From Ferrigenium straubiae (GTDB taxonomy: Bacteria; Pseudomonadota; Gammaproteobacteria; Burkholderiales; Gallionellaceae), in the NCBI GenBank assembly GCA_019449655.1, contig JAHQXD010000003.1, positions 5,878-43,430 of the forward strand: a stretch of DNA of 37,553 nucleotides, given 5' to 3'. This document shows positions 1 through 8,892 of the stretch, one piece after another. A model generated the notes under the pieces. It searched no databases. It saw only the letters and a program-made list of their open reading frames with translations, and was not told the DNA's origin. Each line of letters begins with the position of its first letter. The stretch's first letter is position 1. Both the position numbers and the translations under genes were made by a program.

Positions 1-1280
1 ACGATTTCATTCAGTAGCTTGCCTGCGCTTTCGGCCTTCTCTACGCTGCCGCTGGCGAGTTCGCCGATTTCCTGCGCCGCGACCTGGCTGCGCTCCGCAA
101 GCTTCCTGACTTCGGCTGCAACCACCGCGAAGCCCTTGCCGTGTTCCCCGGCACGCGCCGCTTCGATCGCGGCGTTCAGCGCCAGCAGGTTGGTCTGATA
201 GGCGATGTCGTCGATGATGCCGATCTTGCCCGCGATCTGTTTCATCGCACCCACGGTCTGCGTCACCGCTTCGCCGCCCGCAACCGCCTGTTTGGCCGCC
301 GTCGATGCCATGCCGTCCGTGACCTTGGCGTTTTCGGTGTTCTGGTTGATCGAGGCGGACATCTGTTCGACCGAGGCCGAGGTCTCTTCCACGCTCGCCG
401 CCTGCTCCGAGGTCGCCTGGCTCATGCTCTGCGCCGTCGCCGAGACTTCTTCCGACGCGCTCGACAGCGCATCCGCCGCGCCGCGAACTTCGCCGATGAT
501 CTGCGACAGCTTGCCGGTCATGTTCTGCATAGCAGAGAGCAACTGGCCGGTTTCGTCCTTGCTCACCACTTCGATCTTCGCCGTCATGTCGCCGTCCGCC
601 AACTGGTTGGCCACGCCCACCGCCACGTTCAGCGGCCGGGTGATGCTGCGGGTAACCCAGAAGGCAAAACCGAAGGCGATCAGGATCGCGCCAGCGGCCA
701 GAATCAGGATCAGGCGTTCGGTCTCTGTCGCCAGGGCGTTGGCTTCATCGCCCACCTTATTCATCGAGGCGGTCTGATAGTCGATCAGCGCTGTAACCGC
801 ACCGGTATAGTCGCGCTGCGATTTGCGTATTTTGGTGAGCATCAGATCGACGGCTTCATCGCGCTTTCCGGCCTTCATCAATTCCAGGAACTTTTCCTGG
901 TCCACGACATAGATCGCGCGCGCATCCGTTACTGCACCGAACAACTTCTTGCCTTCTTCGGAACGGACCGTCTTCTCCAGCTTGCCGAGGTTCTCGTTGA
1001 TTGTATTTTTCGCCTCACCAATCCGGGCAAGTTCGTTCGCCACGTCTTCGCTGCTTTTTACCAGCGCCATATTGCGCATGGCGCGGGCGATGGTATTGAC
1101 CCCGTCGACGGTGTTATTTGCCCAAACCGTCTTGGGGAACTTGTCGGTGACCATGTCGGTGATGTTGTCGTTAAGCTGGTTTACCCGCACATACGAAACG
1201 GCGGAAATTATCACAAGGAGCAGCACGACTAAACCGAAGCCGAGTCCGAGCCGCATCCCGATACGTAAATTTTTTAACAT
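1..1280 (-). CDS. Methyl-accepting chemotaxis protein, 3' end cut by window edge
   Basis: A transmembrane chemoreceptor that should pass a periplasmic signal to a CheA/CheW complex. I read it directly from the minus strand: the frame opens with an ATG at 1280-1278 preceded by an AGGGAGAAAATA ribosome site and stays open to base 1. About 426 residues are present. A first membrane segment lies at about residues 10-30, a helical periplasmic domain (4HB type by appearance) follows, a second membrane segment is at about 189-210, then a HAMP region and the coiled signalling domain. The hairpin tip is near residue 375 and reads [20 protein letters not shown], which is diagnostic of the family. The C-terminus lies outside the window. 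It follows cheA on the same strand after a 144-base gap, so it may have its own promoter. The ligand cannot be inferred. Confidence 0.95.
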   Translation of the reverse strand, partial: MLKNLRIGMRLGLGFGLVVLLLVIISAVSYVRVNQLNDNITDMVTDKFPKTVWANNTVDGVNTIARAMRNMALVKSSEDVANELARIGEAKNTINENLGKLEKTVRSEEGKKLFGAVTDARAIYVVDQEKFLELMKAGKRDEAVDLMLTKIRKSQRDYTGAVTALIDYQTASMNKVGDEANALATETERLILILAAGAILIAFGFAFWVTRSITRPLNVAVGVANQLADGDMTAKIEVVSKDETGQLLSAMQNMTGKLSQIIGEVRGAADALSSASEEVSATAQSMSQATSEQAASVEETSASVEQMSASINQNTENAKVTDGMASTAAKQAVAGGEAVTQTVGAMKQIAGKIGIIDDIAYQTNLLALNAAIEAARAGEHGKGFAVVAAEVRKLAERSQVAAQEIGELASGSVEKAESAGKLLNEI

Positions 1281-1424
1281 TATTTTCTCCCTAAAAATTA
1301 CAACCACTCCACTTCACGCTTACCCATTCCCAGGCGGGCTCCCGCAAAAAACCGATAAAGCAACAATCCCGATCCAACCGTTCCCGCAGAAACCCGAGCG
1401 ACGCGCGTTGCGTTGACTCCCGGC

Positions 1425-3602
1425 CTACGTCGCCTGCTCCACTGCCGTGCCGCCGGAACGCACGGCCACCTGCCCCATCAGCCCCGGTACATCGAGGATC
1501 AAGGCGACCTCGCCGCTGCCCAGGATGGTGAAGCCGCCGATGCCGCTGACCCGGTTGAACACCTTGCCGAGCGGCTTGATGACGGTCTGGAATTCACCCA
1601 TCAACCGGTCCACCACCAGTCCGGCCTTGTGCTCGCCGTACCTGACCACCACGACGTTCTCGCGCCGCGCGGGTTCGCCCTCCACCTCGAAGTGCTCACG
1701 CAGCCTGAGATAGGGCAGCACTTCGCCGCGCAGGTTGAGGTAACGCCCGTCGCCGCCCGAGTTCTCCCAGGCGGCGCGCTCGATGCATTCCACCACCATG
1801 TCGAGCGGCACAACGTAAACGGAGTTGCCGACGCCGACCAGGAAACCGTCGATGATCGCGAGCGTGAGCGGCAGACGGATGCGCACCGTCGCGCCCTGGC
1901 CTTCCTCGCTGTCCAGGTTTACCGTGCCGCGCAACGCGGTGATGTTGCGCTTGACCACATCCATCCCGACGCCGCGCCCGGAGAGATTGCTGATTGTCTC
2001 GGCGGTGGAGAAGCCCGCCTCGAAGATCAGGTTGTAGATTTCGCGGTCGCTGAGGTTGTCCCCTTCGTTCACCAGCCCGCGCTCGATGGCCTTCTTGAGG
2101 ATGCGCTGCTTGTTGAGGCCGCCGCCGTCATCGGAAACCTCTATGACGATGCTGCCGGCATCGTGGTAGGCATTGAGCTTGAGCGTGCCCTTGGCCGGCT
2201 TGCCGCGCGCGATGCGCACCTCCGCAGATTCGATGCCGTGATCCATCGAGTTGCGCACCAGATGGGTCAGCGGATCGCCGATTTTTTCCACCACGGTCTT
2301 GTCGAGCTCGGTTTCCGCGCCGCTGATGACCAGGTCGATGTCCTTGCCCAACTCCCTGCTCACGTCGCGCACCACGCGCTGGAAGCGGTTGAAGGTTCCG
2401 CCGATCTGCACCATGCGCAGCTTGAGCGCGGAATCGCGCACCTCTTCCACCAACCGGGATAATGTGGCGGTCGCTTCGAGCAGGTCGGCATCGCCGTTGC
2501 GCTCGGCGATCAGGTTGGTGCCGGCGCCGGCGATGATGAGCTCGCCGACCAGGTTGATGAGACCATCCAGTTTGTCGGCATCGACGCGGATCAGGTTGGC
2601 TTCGGCGCTCTTGTGTTCCTTGACCTGTTTCTGCTTGTCCAGAGCGGCTTCCATTACCGGCTGCTGCACCATATGCGCCTCCACCAGCACTTCGCCGAGT
2701 GGGCGCGGCGGCGCCGTGCCGTCACCGTGCTGCAAGCGCAGCGCGGCATCCAGCTCCAACTGGGTCAGCGTGCCGCAGCGCAGCAGCATTTCGCCGACGC
2801 GCAGGTCTTCTTCGGGCAATTCTGAGATGAGCCGCAAATAATCGGTGATCTTGCTGCGCGGCGGAAGGATGCGGATCATGCAGTCCTCGCGCACGAATTC
2901 GAATACACCTTCGATGGTGGCCTTGTCGGCATTGCTCTCGAAGCTGATCTCAAAGCCGAGGTAACAGCTTTCCGGGTCCATCTCCCCGGCCGATGGGATA
3001 TTGTTCAGCAGGGTGACGATATGCTGGATGTCGCCCAGCGTGCTCAGGTAGCGGATGAAGGACAGCGGGTCCATGCCGTTGCGCAGCACGTCCTTGCCGA
3101 AGCGCAGCGAAATATGCCACAGGTCGGTCTCGACCTCGCCGCCGCCTTCGCTGGTAAAGGAGTGCTCATGCTCTACCGGCATCGTCGCCTTGGTCGTTTT
3201 TGCCGTGTCGCCGCCCAGATAATCGCTCAAGCATGCGACAACCGCCTTGCTCTTTTCCTGGATTTCCTCCGTTGGCTCGACACCCCCCGCAGCCAGATAC
3301 TCGATCAGTTCCGCGAGATGATCGCAACTGGAAAGCAGCACTGCAACCAGCTCTCCCTCGATGCGCAATTCGCCGTTGCGCACGCGGTCCAGCACGCTCT
3401 CCGCGACATGCGTGAAGGCGACGATATAGTCCAAGCCGAACAGCCCGGCCGATCCCTTGATGGTGTGTGCGGCGCGGAAGATGGCGTTGATCAGCTCCTC
3501 ATCCTCGGGAGATTGCTCGATACGCAACAGCGCATCCTCCATGTCCTGCAGCAGCTCGCGGCTTTCCGCGATAAAGGTGTGCAATGCTTCGTCGAGATTC
3601 AT
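1425..3602 (-). CDS. cheA: Chemotaxis histidine kinase CheA
   Basis: Hybrid-free CheA kinase of 725 residues. It autophosphorylates and passes phosphate to CheY-type receivers. The N-terminal HPt domain (about 1-105) carries the phosphorylatable His46 in AAHTIKGSAG. The dimerisation region and ATPase domain follow at about 340-580, with the N-box LVRNSMDHGIE and glycine boxes SDDGGGL and GRGVGMD. A CheW-like regulatory domain fills about 590-715. Between the HPt and dimerisation domains, residues about 265-325 hold two repeats of the pattern LG..L.......LD.AL..Q, resembling the small helical repeat seen in type II secretion/pilus ATPase N-termini. No CheY-binding P2 domain is recognisable to me. 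It lies 10 bases downstream of the winged-helix gene and is clearly in the same operon. The receptor partners are probably the two flanking MCPs. Confidence 0.96.
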   Translation of the reverse strand: MNLDEALHTFIAESRELLQDMEDALLRIEQSPEDEELINAIFRAAHTIKGSAGLFGLDYIVAFTHVAESVLDRVRNGELRIEGELVAVLLSSCDHLAELIEYLAAGGVEPTEEIQEKSKAVVACLSDYLGGDTAKTTKATMPVEHEHSFTSEGGGEVETDLWHISLRFGKDVLRNGMDPLSFIRYLSTLGDIQHIVTLLNNIPSAGEMDPESCYLGFEISFESNADKATIEGVFEFVREDCMIRILPPRSKITDYLRLISELPEEDLRVGEMLLRCGTLTQLELDAALRLQHGDGTAPPRPLGEVLVEAHMVQQPVMEAALDKQKQVKEHKSAEANLIRVDADKLDGLINLVGELIIAGAGTNLIAERNGDADLLEATATLSRLVEEVRDSALKLRMVQIGGTFNRFQRVVRDVSRELGKDIDLVISGAETELDKTVVEKIGDPLTHLVRNSMDHGIESAEVRIARGKPAKGTLKLNAYHDAGSIVIEVSDDGGGLNKQRILKKAIERGLVNEGDNLSDREIYNLIFEAGFSTAETISNLSGRGVGMDVVKRNITALRGTVNLDSEEGQGATVRIRLPLTLAIIDGFLVGVGNSVYVVPLDMVVECIERAAWENSGGDGRYLNLRGEVLPYLRLREHFEVEGEPARRENVVVVRYGEHKAGLVVDRLMGEFQTVIKPLGKVFNRVSGIGGFTILGSGEVALILDVPGLMGQVAVRSGGTAVEQAT

Positions 3603-3612
3603 GTTCTACCTT

Positions 3613-4074
3613 TCAGCCCAAAACGGCAGATGGCGCATGGGCCACCGTGTTCATCAAAACTGCATATGTACTCTGCATCGATTTCTCGTCCCGCTTTTCA
3701 GAACCATTCCGGATGCCGGAAAAGCGATAACCGCTTCCGTGCACGGTCTGGATCAGACCATCCAGCCCGAACGGCTCCAGTGCGGCGCGCAGACGCCGGA
3801 TATGCACGTCCACCGTACGCACTCCGACCAACACTTTTCTGCTCCACGCCTGATCCACCAACTGGCTGCGGCTATGCACCCGTTCGGGGTGGCTCATGAA
3901 AAAAAATAGCAGGCGGAATTCCGCCGGCCTCAGCAAGACAAGGATGCCGTTTGCCTTCACACGGTATGTGTCGATGGATATTTCCAGGCCTCCTGCAATG
4001 ATCTGCCTTACCCCTGCCTTCATTTCCGGACCATCACTCCCCGCACATTCAGTTAAATTCAGCACCAATGGCAT
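3613..4074 (-). CDS. Stand-alone OmpR/PhoB-type winged-helix protein without receiver domain
   Basis: A 153-residue protein made of a PhoB-type DNA-binding domain only. I chose the ATG at 4074 because GGAAGGG lies seven bases upstream; a longer reading frame to 4161 would overlap the STAS gene. The winged helix spans about residues 25-118 and includes RPAEFRLL, SRSQLVDQAW, RTVDVHIRRLRAAL and IQTVHGSGYRFSG. These are near-identical in pattern to the C-terminal half of the PhoB encoded at 21059-21742. There is no aspartate pocket, so phosphorylation by a kinase cannot control it directly. It sits between the STAS gene (29-base gap) and cheA (10-base gap). A DNA-binding output inside a chemotaxis operon is unusual. 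Its targets are unknown. The C-terminal 30 residues show nothing recognisable. Confidence 0.88.
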   Translation of the reverse strand: MPLVLNLTECAGSDGPEMKAGVRQIIAGGLEISIDTYRVKANGILVLLRPAEFRLLFFFMSHPERVHSRSQLVDQAWSRKVLVGVRTVDVHIRRLRAALEPFGLDGLIQTVHGSGYRFSGIRNGSEKRDEKSMQSTYAVLMNTVAHAPSAVLG

Positions 4075-4103
4075 CGTTTGCCCTTCCGGAAATTTGCCAC
4101 CGT

Positions 4104-4427
4104 TCAACCTTGTGCAGACGAAATCACCACCGGATCGCCAAATACACCCGCCAGGTTGCACAAATCCAGCATGTCCAGCACCGCCTGGCTGTGCGCAACG
4201 AAATGCAGCGGCTTGTTACCTTCCGCCGCCTCGCGCTTGGCCAGCGCCAGCAACTGCAATCCGGCCGCATCGATTTCACTGACATACGCCAGATTCATCT
4301 CGATTTCATTGCAAGCCGCCATCGCGGCGAGCAGGCTTTCCTTTACCTGCGCCGCGGAGTAAATGGTCATTTCCCCATCGATGCCGATGCGGCAGATTCC
4401 GTTTTCATTTACGACATTGACGTTCAT
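4104..4427 (-). CDS. STAS-domain protein (anti-sigma-factor-antagonist fold)
   Basis: A single STAS domain of 107 residues, the fold of SpoIIAA-like antagonists and of the MlaB family. The region around residue 53 reads EIDAAGLQLL. Classical SpoIIAA proteins have D-S-S-G here, with the first serine phosphorylated by an anti-sigma kinase. In this protein that position is Ala54, so the canonical switch is not available. It lies 19 bases downstream of cheY and 29 upstream of the winged-helix gene, all on one strand, which ties it to the chemotaxis-type pathway. Similar STAS proteins with a non-serine at this site are known next to cheA in other proteobacteria. The partner is unknown. Confidence 0.9.
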   Translation of the reverse strand: MNVNVVNENGICRIGIDGEMTIYSAAQVKESLLAAMAACNEIEMNLAYVSEIDAAGLQLLALAKREAAEGNKPLHFVAHSQAVLDMLDLCNLAGVFGDPVVISSAQG

Positions 4428-4446
4428 GGCGTTATCCCTTTCAACC

Positions 4447-4815
4447 TTACGGCATGATCAGTTTGGATACCGCGGCCAGCATCTGCGCGGGCTGAAAGGG
4501 CTTGACCACCCAAGCCTTGGCGCCGGCCGCCTGGCCTGCGGATTTCTTGCCTTCGCCGGATTCGGTCGTCAGCATGATGATCGGGGTGAACTTGTAGTCC
4601 GGCAGCTTCTTCGCCTCGGTCACGAAGGTGATGCCGTCCATGTTGGGCATGTTGACGTCGCTGATGATGAGGTGGATTTTCTGCCCGTTCAGCTTGGACA
4701 GCGCGTCCTTGCCGTCGCACGCCTCGAGCACGTCGTAGCCCGCGCCCTTGAGCGCAATGCCCACCACTTGGCGCAGCGATGCGGAATCGTCCACCACGAG
4801 TATTGTTTTTGCCAT
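4447..4815 (-). CDS. cheY: CheY-like single-domain response regulator
   Basis: A 122-residue receiver without an output domain, the expected phosphate acceptor of the CheA encoded downstream. The acidic pair Asp9-Asp10, phospho-acceptor Asp53 in ISDVNMPNMDG, Thr83 and Lys105 in VVKPF are all present, so it should be phosphorylatable. It starts nine bases after the stop of the upstream MCP gene, and the sequence GAGGGCGAG gives a good ribosome site. Output could be flagellar or pilus motors, or another process, since no motility genes are in view. Confidence 0.95.
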   Translation of the reverse strand: MAKTILVVDDSASLRQVVGIALKGAGYDVLEACDGKDALSKLNGQKIHLIISDVNMPNMDGITFVTEAKKLPDYKFTPIIMLTTESGEGKKSAGQAAGAKAWVVKPFQPAQMLAAVSKLIMP

Positions 4816-4824
4816 CTCGCCCTC

Positions 4825-6009
4825 CTAGAAAAATGAAATCTCAGATGCATTAGGTGCTGCTTGAATCTTGCCGCCATGGTTGCCATGTTCTTCCGCCATC
4901 GCATAGGTGCTCTCGATTTCCTGCAATAGCTGCCCGGCGGCGACCGGCTCGAGCCTGCCGTTGCATTCGAATTCCGTCTGGCTTTTCTCCAGATAACCCG
5001 GCAGGCTGCCGATGTTGTCGCGCACATGGCTCAATATCTGGCTGACGCGATCCTGGAACTGGAGCTGCACCAGCGACATCGCAACCTCGTCCTTGATGCC
5101 GTCGCTTTCCTTGCGCAGGATGCCGCTCGACTCGGAAAGCCCGTCGGTAACCTGTTTGAAATTGCCCAGCACGCTGCTGATTGCGGTTTCCGAAGCAATC
5201 AGCGCTCTCGCCTCGCCTGCCGCAGTCTGTTCGGATGTATTTACCGCCGCGCTGATCGCGGCGCTGATGACCTTTACTTTTTCGCTGATCTGCTTGCCGG
5301 TTTCCTTGGAAAGCGTGGAAAGCTTCCTCACCTCGTCAGCCACCACCGCAAATCCCCGTCCCGCTTCGCCTGCCCGCGCCGCCTCGATGGCGGCGTTCAG
5401 CGCCAGCAGGTTGGTCTGGTCGGCGATGCCCGCCACGTCGATGGCCATTTTTTCCAGTTCGGCGATGAATTGCAGCAGCTCGCTGATCTCGGCGAGCATG
5501 GTTTCCTTATGCCGCATCGCATCGCGCAGCGAACTGACCACCGCACCCAGTTCCTTCTCGCCGCTGGTGAACACGCTTACCAGGCCGCCGTCTATGCCTT
5601 CGGATGCCGCTTCGGATGCCTTCAGCGCCGCATCCAGCTTGTCCACGATGCCGGAGAAACGCACCATCAGGTCGAGAATGGCAGTCTCCATCTGGCTCCT
5701 GCCGGTTTCGACCTGGCGCACCCATACCGGCACGACATCGCGGCCCAGCATTTGCAGGCTGAGGAGATAATCCCCCGTTTGCGCCCTGAATGCCGCATCG
5801 GCTTCTGCCTGGATGGTTTTTTTAACGGATTCGATATCGGCGGCATGCCGGCCGGAAAGGAATGTGCAACCGGCAACGGTGGAAAGCAGAATTGCGAGAA
5901 TGGCAATAGCGGCCTGCCAAGTGAAGCCGCCGATAACTGCCAAACCGATTATCCCTGTTACCGCCGGAACCGCCGTGTAGGCCCAGTATTTTTTTGAACT
6001 TATAGCCAT
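4825..6009 (-). CDS. Methyl-accepting chemotaxis protein without periplasmic sensor domain
   Basis: A 394-residue chemoreceptor. Two closely spaced hydrophobic segments at about residues 11-30 and 33-51 leave almost no periplasmic loop, so sensing must be cytoplasmic or membrane-based. No HAMP domain is obvious. The signalling hairpin at about 195-230 contains [20 protein letters not shown] and [15 protein letters not shown]. The C-terminus ends in ASEISFF with no NWETF-type docking pentapeptide for methylation enzymes. It is the first gene of the minus-strand chemotaxis operon, followed after nine bases by cheY. Only the start ATG at 6009 with an upstream GGGAGC was considered plausible. Confidence 0.93.
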   Translation of the reverse strand: MAISSKKYWAYTAVPAVTGIIGLAVIGGFTWQAAIAILAILLSTVAGCTFLSGRHAADIESVKKTIQAEADAAFRAQTGDYLLSLQMLGRDVVPVWVRQVETGRSQMETAILDLMVRFSGIVDKLDAALKASEAASEGIDGGLVSVFTSGEKELGAVVSSLRDAMRHKETMLAEISELLQFIAELEKMAIDVAGIADQTNLLALNAAIEAARAGEAGRGFAVVADEVRKLSTLSKETGKQISEKVKVISAAISAAVNTSEQTAAGEARALIASETAISSVLGNFKQVTDGLSESSGILRKESDGIKDEVAMSLVQLQFQDRVSQILSHVRDNIGSLPGYLEKSQTEFECNGRLEPVAAGQLLQEIESTYAMAEEHGNHGGKIQAAPNASEISFF

Positions 6010-6267
6010 GCTCCCATTTCACCCAGTCTCCCCCTCCTCACATCCTGCATGCATTGGCCCAAAATCAGCCTGCTGGCTTTCCGCAACGAATGCTCACAAC
6101 ATGTGCCATATTTTTTATATATCGGGGGGCGCGGCATATTGACGTGCCGACAGGAAAGAAACTATCGGACGATATTTAAAGTTCCAGTAGGAAGTCAGGA
6201 AGTGAGGCGGGTAGGAATAATCCTACAGGGCAAACGGGGCCGTGATACAACCAAACTATCTATCTAT
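6010..6267. other. Intergenic region upstream of the chemotaxis operon
   Basis: A gap of 258 bases between the NarL-type regulator and the first chemotaxis gene. It should hold the promoter of the chemotaxis operon on the minus strand, but I could not identify convincing -35/-10 or sigma-28 boxes. A (CTAT)4 tetranucleotide run at 6256-6271 overlaps the TAG stop of the regulator gene. It lies on the 3' side of that stop, so changes in repeat number would not alter the protein. Confidence 0.5.
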
Positions 6268-6915
6268 CTATAGATCGCCCGGCATCTCCACCAATTGGTG
6301 GCGGATGGCGTAATGGATCAATTCGGCGCTACTGGCCATTTTCATTTTCTGCAGGATTCTGGTCTTGTGCGTGCTGATGGTTTTCACGCTCAACGACAGT
6401 TCATCGGCGATACCGCCGACCGGCATACCGGCAACAATCATCCGGAAAATCTGGTACTCACGATCGGAAAGCAGCGTATGGGAAGCGGGGTTGTGATTGC
6501 AGCCAAGTTCAAGCGCCAGCCGCTCGGCGACCCCAGGGCTGATGAATACGCCACCGCCGGCGACTTTCCGGATCGCCGCAACCAGCTGGTCCGGTGCGCT
6601 TTCCTTGGTCATGTAGCCTGATGCACCGGCCTTCAGCGCCCTGACTGCATACTGTTCCTCCTTGTGCATGCTGAGCACCAGGATTGCCAGCTTCGGCTTT
6701 TCGGCCTTGGCCAGCCTGACCAATTCAGTCCCGCTCCGGCCGGGCATGGACATATCCATCAGCGCCACATCGAACGGCTGTTCGCGCAACAGCCTGAGCA
6801 TTTCCACCCCGTTGGCGGCCTCGCCCTCAACGATGAAATCGCCCTGCTCGAACAACAGTTGTCTTAAACCGCTCCGCACGATCGCATGATCGTCGGCAAT
6901 CAGTATCCGTATCAT
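6268..6915 (-). CDS. NarL/FixJ-family response regulator
   Basis: A 215-residue two-domain transcription regulator. The receiver (about 1-120) has Asp8-Asp9, phospho-acceptor Asp54 in LMDMSMPGRSG and a lysine in YMTKES. The C-terminal LuxR-type helix-turn-helix (about 148-205) contains LLSDREYQIFRMI, SVKTISTHKTRIL and MKMASSAELIHYA. Its ATG at 6915 overlaps the stop of the upstream kinase by four bases, so translation is probably coupled. That pairing and the HisKA_3-type kinase upstream make the kinase its likely partner. Target genes are not evident. Confidence 0.95.
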   Translation of the reverse strand: MIRILIADDHAIVRSGLRQLLFEQGDFIVEGEAANGVEMLRLLREQPFDVALMDMSMPGRSGTELVRLAKAEKPKLAILVLSMHKEEQYAVRALKAGASGYMTKESAPDQLVAAIRKVAGGGVFISPGVAERLALELGCNHNPASHTLLSDREYQIFRMIVAGMPVGGIADELSLSVKTISTHKTRILQKMKMASSAELIHYAIRHQLVEMPGDL

Positions 6916-8429
6916 TCGTCCAATCCCGCAAAATCATCCGGCTTTACCGGGATGATGGTCAGCACCGTAGTGCCTCCTCCCGGCGTGCTGAACAAATGGA
7001 AGTTCCCGCCCAGGCTGTGAGCGCGCTCCCGCATCCCTATGATGCCCAGCGAATTGCCCCCCTTTTCGCCCGCCAAACCCATTCCCTTCCCGTTGTCCGC
7101 CACCATGAGCAGGAGTTTGCCATCGTAGCACCCCAGCGAAATCAGCACCTCCTCGGCTTGTGCATGGCGCGCGGCATTGGTAAGGGATTCCTGCACGATC
7201 CGGAAAGCGGCGGTGGACACTTCCGCACCCAGGCTCCCGGCATCCCGGCAGTTGCCGTCCCTTTGCTCCGTATCGATTTCCAGCCGAATATTGGTATTCG
7301 TTCGTTCGCCGAAATCCTCGACCAGCCATTCGAGCGCCGCCGCCAGACCCAGGTCGTCCAGCATCATCGGCCGCAAATCCGCCGCCACCCTGCGCATTGC
7401 ATCCAGCGTCTCGTCGATCAGCTTCGACATGGAGGCAACCTTTTCCGCCATGCCCGGCTGCTCCCTTGGCAAATGTTTCGTGAGCCACATTGCATCGAGC
7501 TTGACTCCCGTCAGCATTTGCCCGAGTTCGTCGTGCAGTTCACGCGCAATCCGCGTTCTTTCCTCCTCGCGCACAGTCTGCGAATAGGATAGCAGTTCCC
7601 GCAACTGTTCACGCGACTCCAGCAACTCGCGCTCGGCCTGCTTGCGCCGGCTGATGTCCTGAAAGGCGACCACGGAAGCGACGGCCTTGCCGTTCTCCAT
7701 GATGGCGCTGGCGACAAAGGACACCGGCATGAGCGATCCGTTCTTGCGCAGGAAGGCATCATCCTCCGTCCTGCACACCCCTCCGCTCCTCAACACTCCG
7801 AGCACCCCGCAACAGGATTCCGGCAAGGGCGGGCCATCCTGCTTCTGCGAATGGATAAACCGGTGCATATCCTTGCCGCGCAACTCGCACGCCGTCCATC
7901 CCAGCAGCCGTTCGGCCTCCGGGTTCATGAAAACAAGCCTGCCCTCGCTGTTGAGGACGAATATCCCCTCGCCGAGCGTGGCGGTAACCCCATCCAGCAG
8001 CCTCTCGTTTTCCTGCAGTCTTTCCTGCGCCTGCCGGTGCTCGCACCGCATCGCCGCTTCCCGCAATTCGCGCTCGATTGCCGGCACCAGGCGCGCAAGC
8101 TTGTCTTTCATGACGAAATCTCTGGCGCCCTCCCTCATCAACGAAACCGCGCGTTCTTCGCCTACGCAGCCGGATACAATGATGAAAGGGATATCCGCCT
8201 CCGTTTCGCGCAGCACCGCCAGGGCTTCATTGGCGCCGAACCTTGGAAGGCTGAAGTCGGAAATGACCACATCCCATCTGCCATCCTTCATCGCCGCGCG
8301 CATTTCCGCCCCGGTCTCCACCCTTTCGCTGACAACCTTGAAAGCCGCATTATTCAGTTCGAAAAGGATCAGGCCGGCATCATCCGGCGAGTCTTCAACC
8401 AGCAGAACGTGCAAAGGCCTCTGCTGCAT
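6912..8429 (-). CDS. Receiver-PAS-HisKA_3 sensor histidine kinase
   Basis: A cytoplasmic kinase of 505 residues with no membrane segments. An N-terminal receiver (about 1-125) carries Asp58 in VISDFSLPRFG. A PAS domain follows at about 150-265. The HisKA_3 dimerisation box is IARELHDELGQML with phospho-acceptor His299. The ATPase domain contains QESLTNAARHAQAEE and DNGKGMG. Kinases of the HisKA_3 type normally drive LuxR-type regulators, which fits the overlapping gene downstream. The N-terminal receiver means it can be an intermediate in a phosphorelay fed by the larger kinase of the same operon. Only one base separates it from the Rcp1-like gene upstream. Confidence 0.94.
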   Translation of the reverse strand: MQQRPLHVLLVEDSPDDAGLILFELNNAAFKVVSERVETGAEMRAAMKDGRWDVVISDFSLPRFGANEALAVLRETEADIPFIIVSGCVGEERAVSLMREGARDFVMKDKLARLVPAIERELREAAMRCEHRQAQERLQENERLLDGVTATLGEGIFVLNSEGRLVFMNPEAERLLGWTACELRGKDMHRFIHSQKQDGPPLPESCCGVLGVLRSGGVCRTEDDAFLRKNGSLMPVSFVASAIMENGKAVASVVAFQDISRRKQAERELLESREQLRELLSYSQTVREEERTRIARELHDELGQMLTGVKLDAMWLTKHLPREQPGMAEKVASMSKLIDETLDAMRRVAADLRPMMLDDLGLAAALEWLVEDFGERTNTNIRLEIDTEQRDGNCRDAGSLGAEVSTAAFRIVQESLTNAARHAQAEEVLISLGCYDGKLLLMVADNGKGMGLAGEKGGNSLGIIGMRERAHSLGGNFHLFSTPGGGTTVLTIIPVKPDDFAGLDE

Positions 8430-8430
8430 T

Positions 8431-8883
8431 TTATCTACGGCATGTATTCACAGCTTCATTCCATACCAGCCAGTACAGGCCGAGCTGGCACACCGCATCA
8501 ATGAACCGGTTGAAGTCCACCGGCTTCTGAATATAACTGTTGGCGCCCAACGAATAACTGTCGATCAGGTCTTGCTCCTCCCTGCTGGAAGTCAGCACTA
8601 CGACCGGCAGGAACCTGGACCGCTCATCCGCCCGTATCCGCTTGAGCACTTCCAACCCGTTCACCTTGGGCAGCTTTAAATCGAGAAGCACCAGTTGCGG
8701 CATATCGCAGGCATCTCTTCCCGAATATTTTCCGGCCGCAAACAGGAAGTCCAGGGCATCCTGCCCGTCCCTGGCAACCACCAGTTCATAGGCAAATTTG
8801 CATTCCTTGAAGGCCAGTCTCATCAGCTCCTCATCATCCGGGTTGTCCTCCACCAATAGAATAGTGCGTTTATCACTTTTCAT
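8431..8883 (-). CDS. Rcp1-like single-domain response regulator
   Basis: A 150-residue receiver of the Rcp1 type, the CheY-like proteins paired with phytochrome-like and other PAS/GAF kinases. Key residues are Glu12-Asp13 in LLVEDNPDDEEL, phospho-acceptor Asp68 in LVLLDLKLPKVNG, and Lys in YIQKPVDF. It lacks an output domain. It is placed nine bases after the MASE3 kinase and one base before the second kinase, which suggests that it shuttles phosphate between them. This is inference from order and family habit. Confidence 0.94.
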   Translation of the reverse strand: MKSDKRTILLVEDNPDDEELMRLAFKECKFAYELVVARDGQDALDFLFAAGKYSGRDACDMPQLVLLDLKLPKVNGLEVLKRIRADERSRFLPVVVLTSSREEQDLIDSYSLGANSYIQKPVDFNRFIDAVCQLGLYWLVWNEAVNTCRR

Positions 8884-8892
8884 TCTGCCGCC

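Noticed and set aside
6010..6140. A sigma-28-like box (CCCGATAT) upstream of the first chemotaxis gene
   Set aside because: The upstream TAAA-like element is at the wrong distance and imperfect, so I do not claim a flagellar-type promoter.
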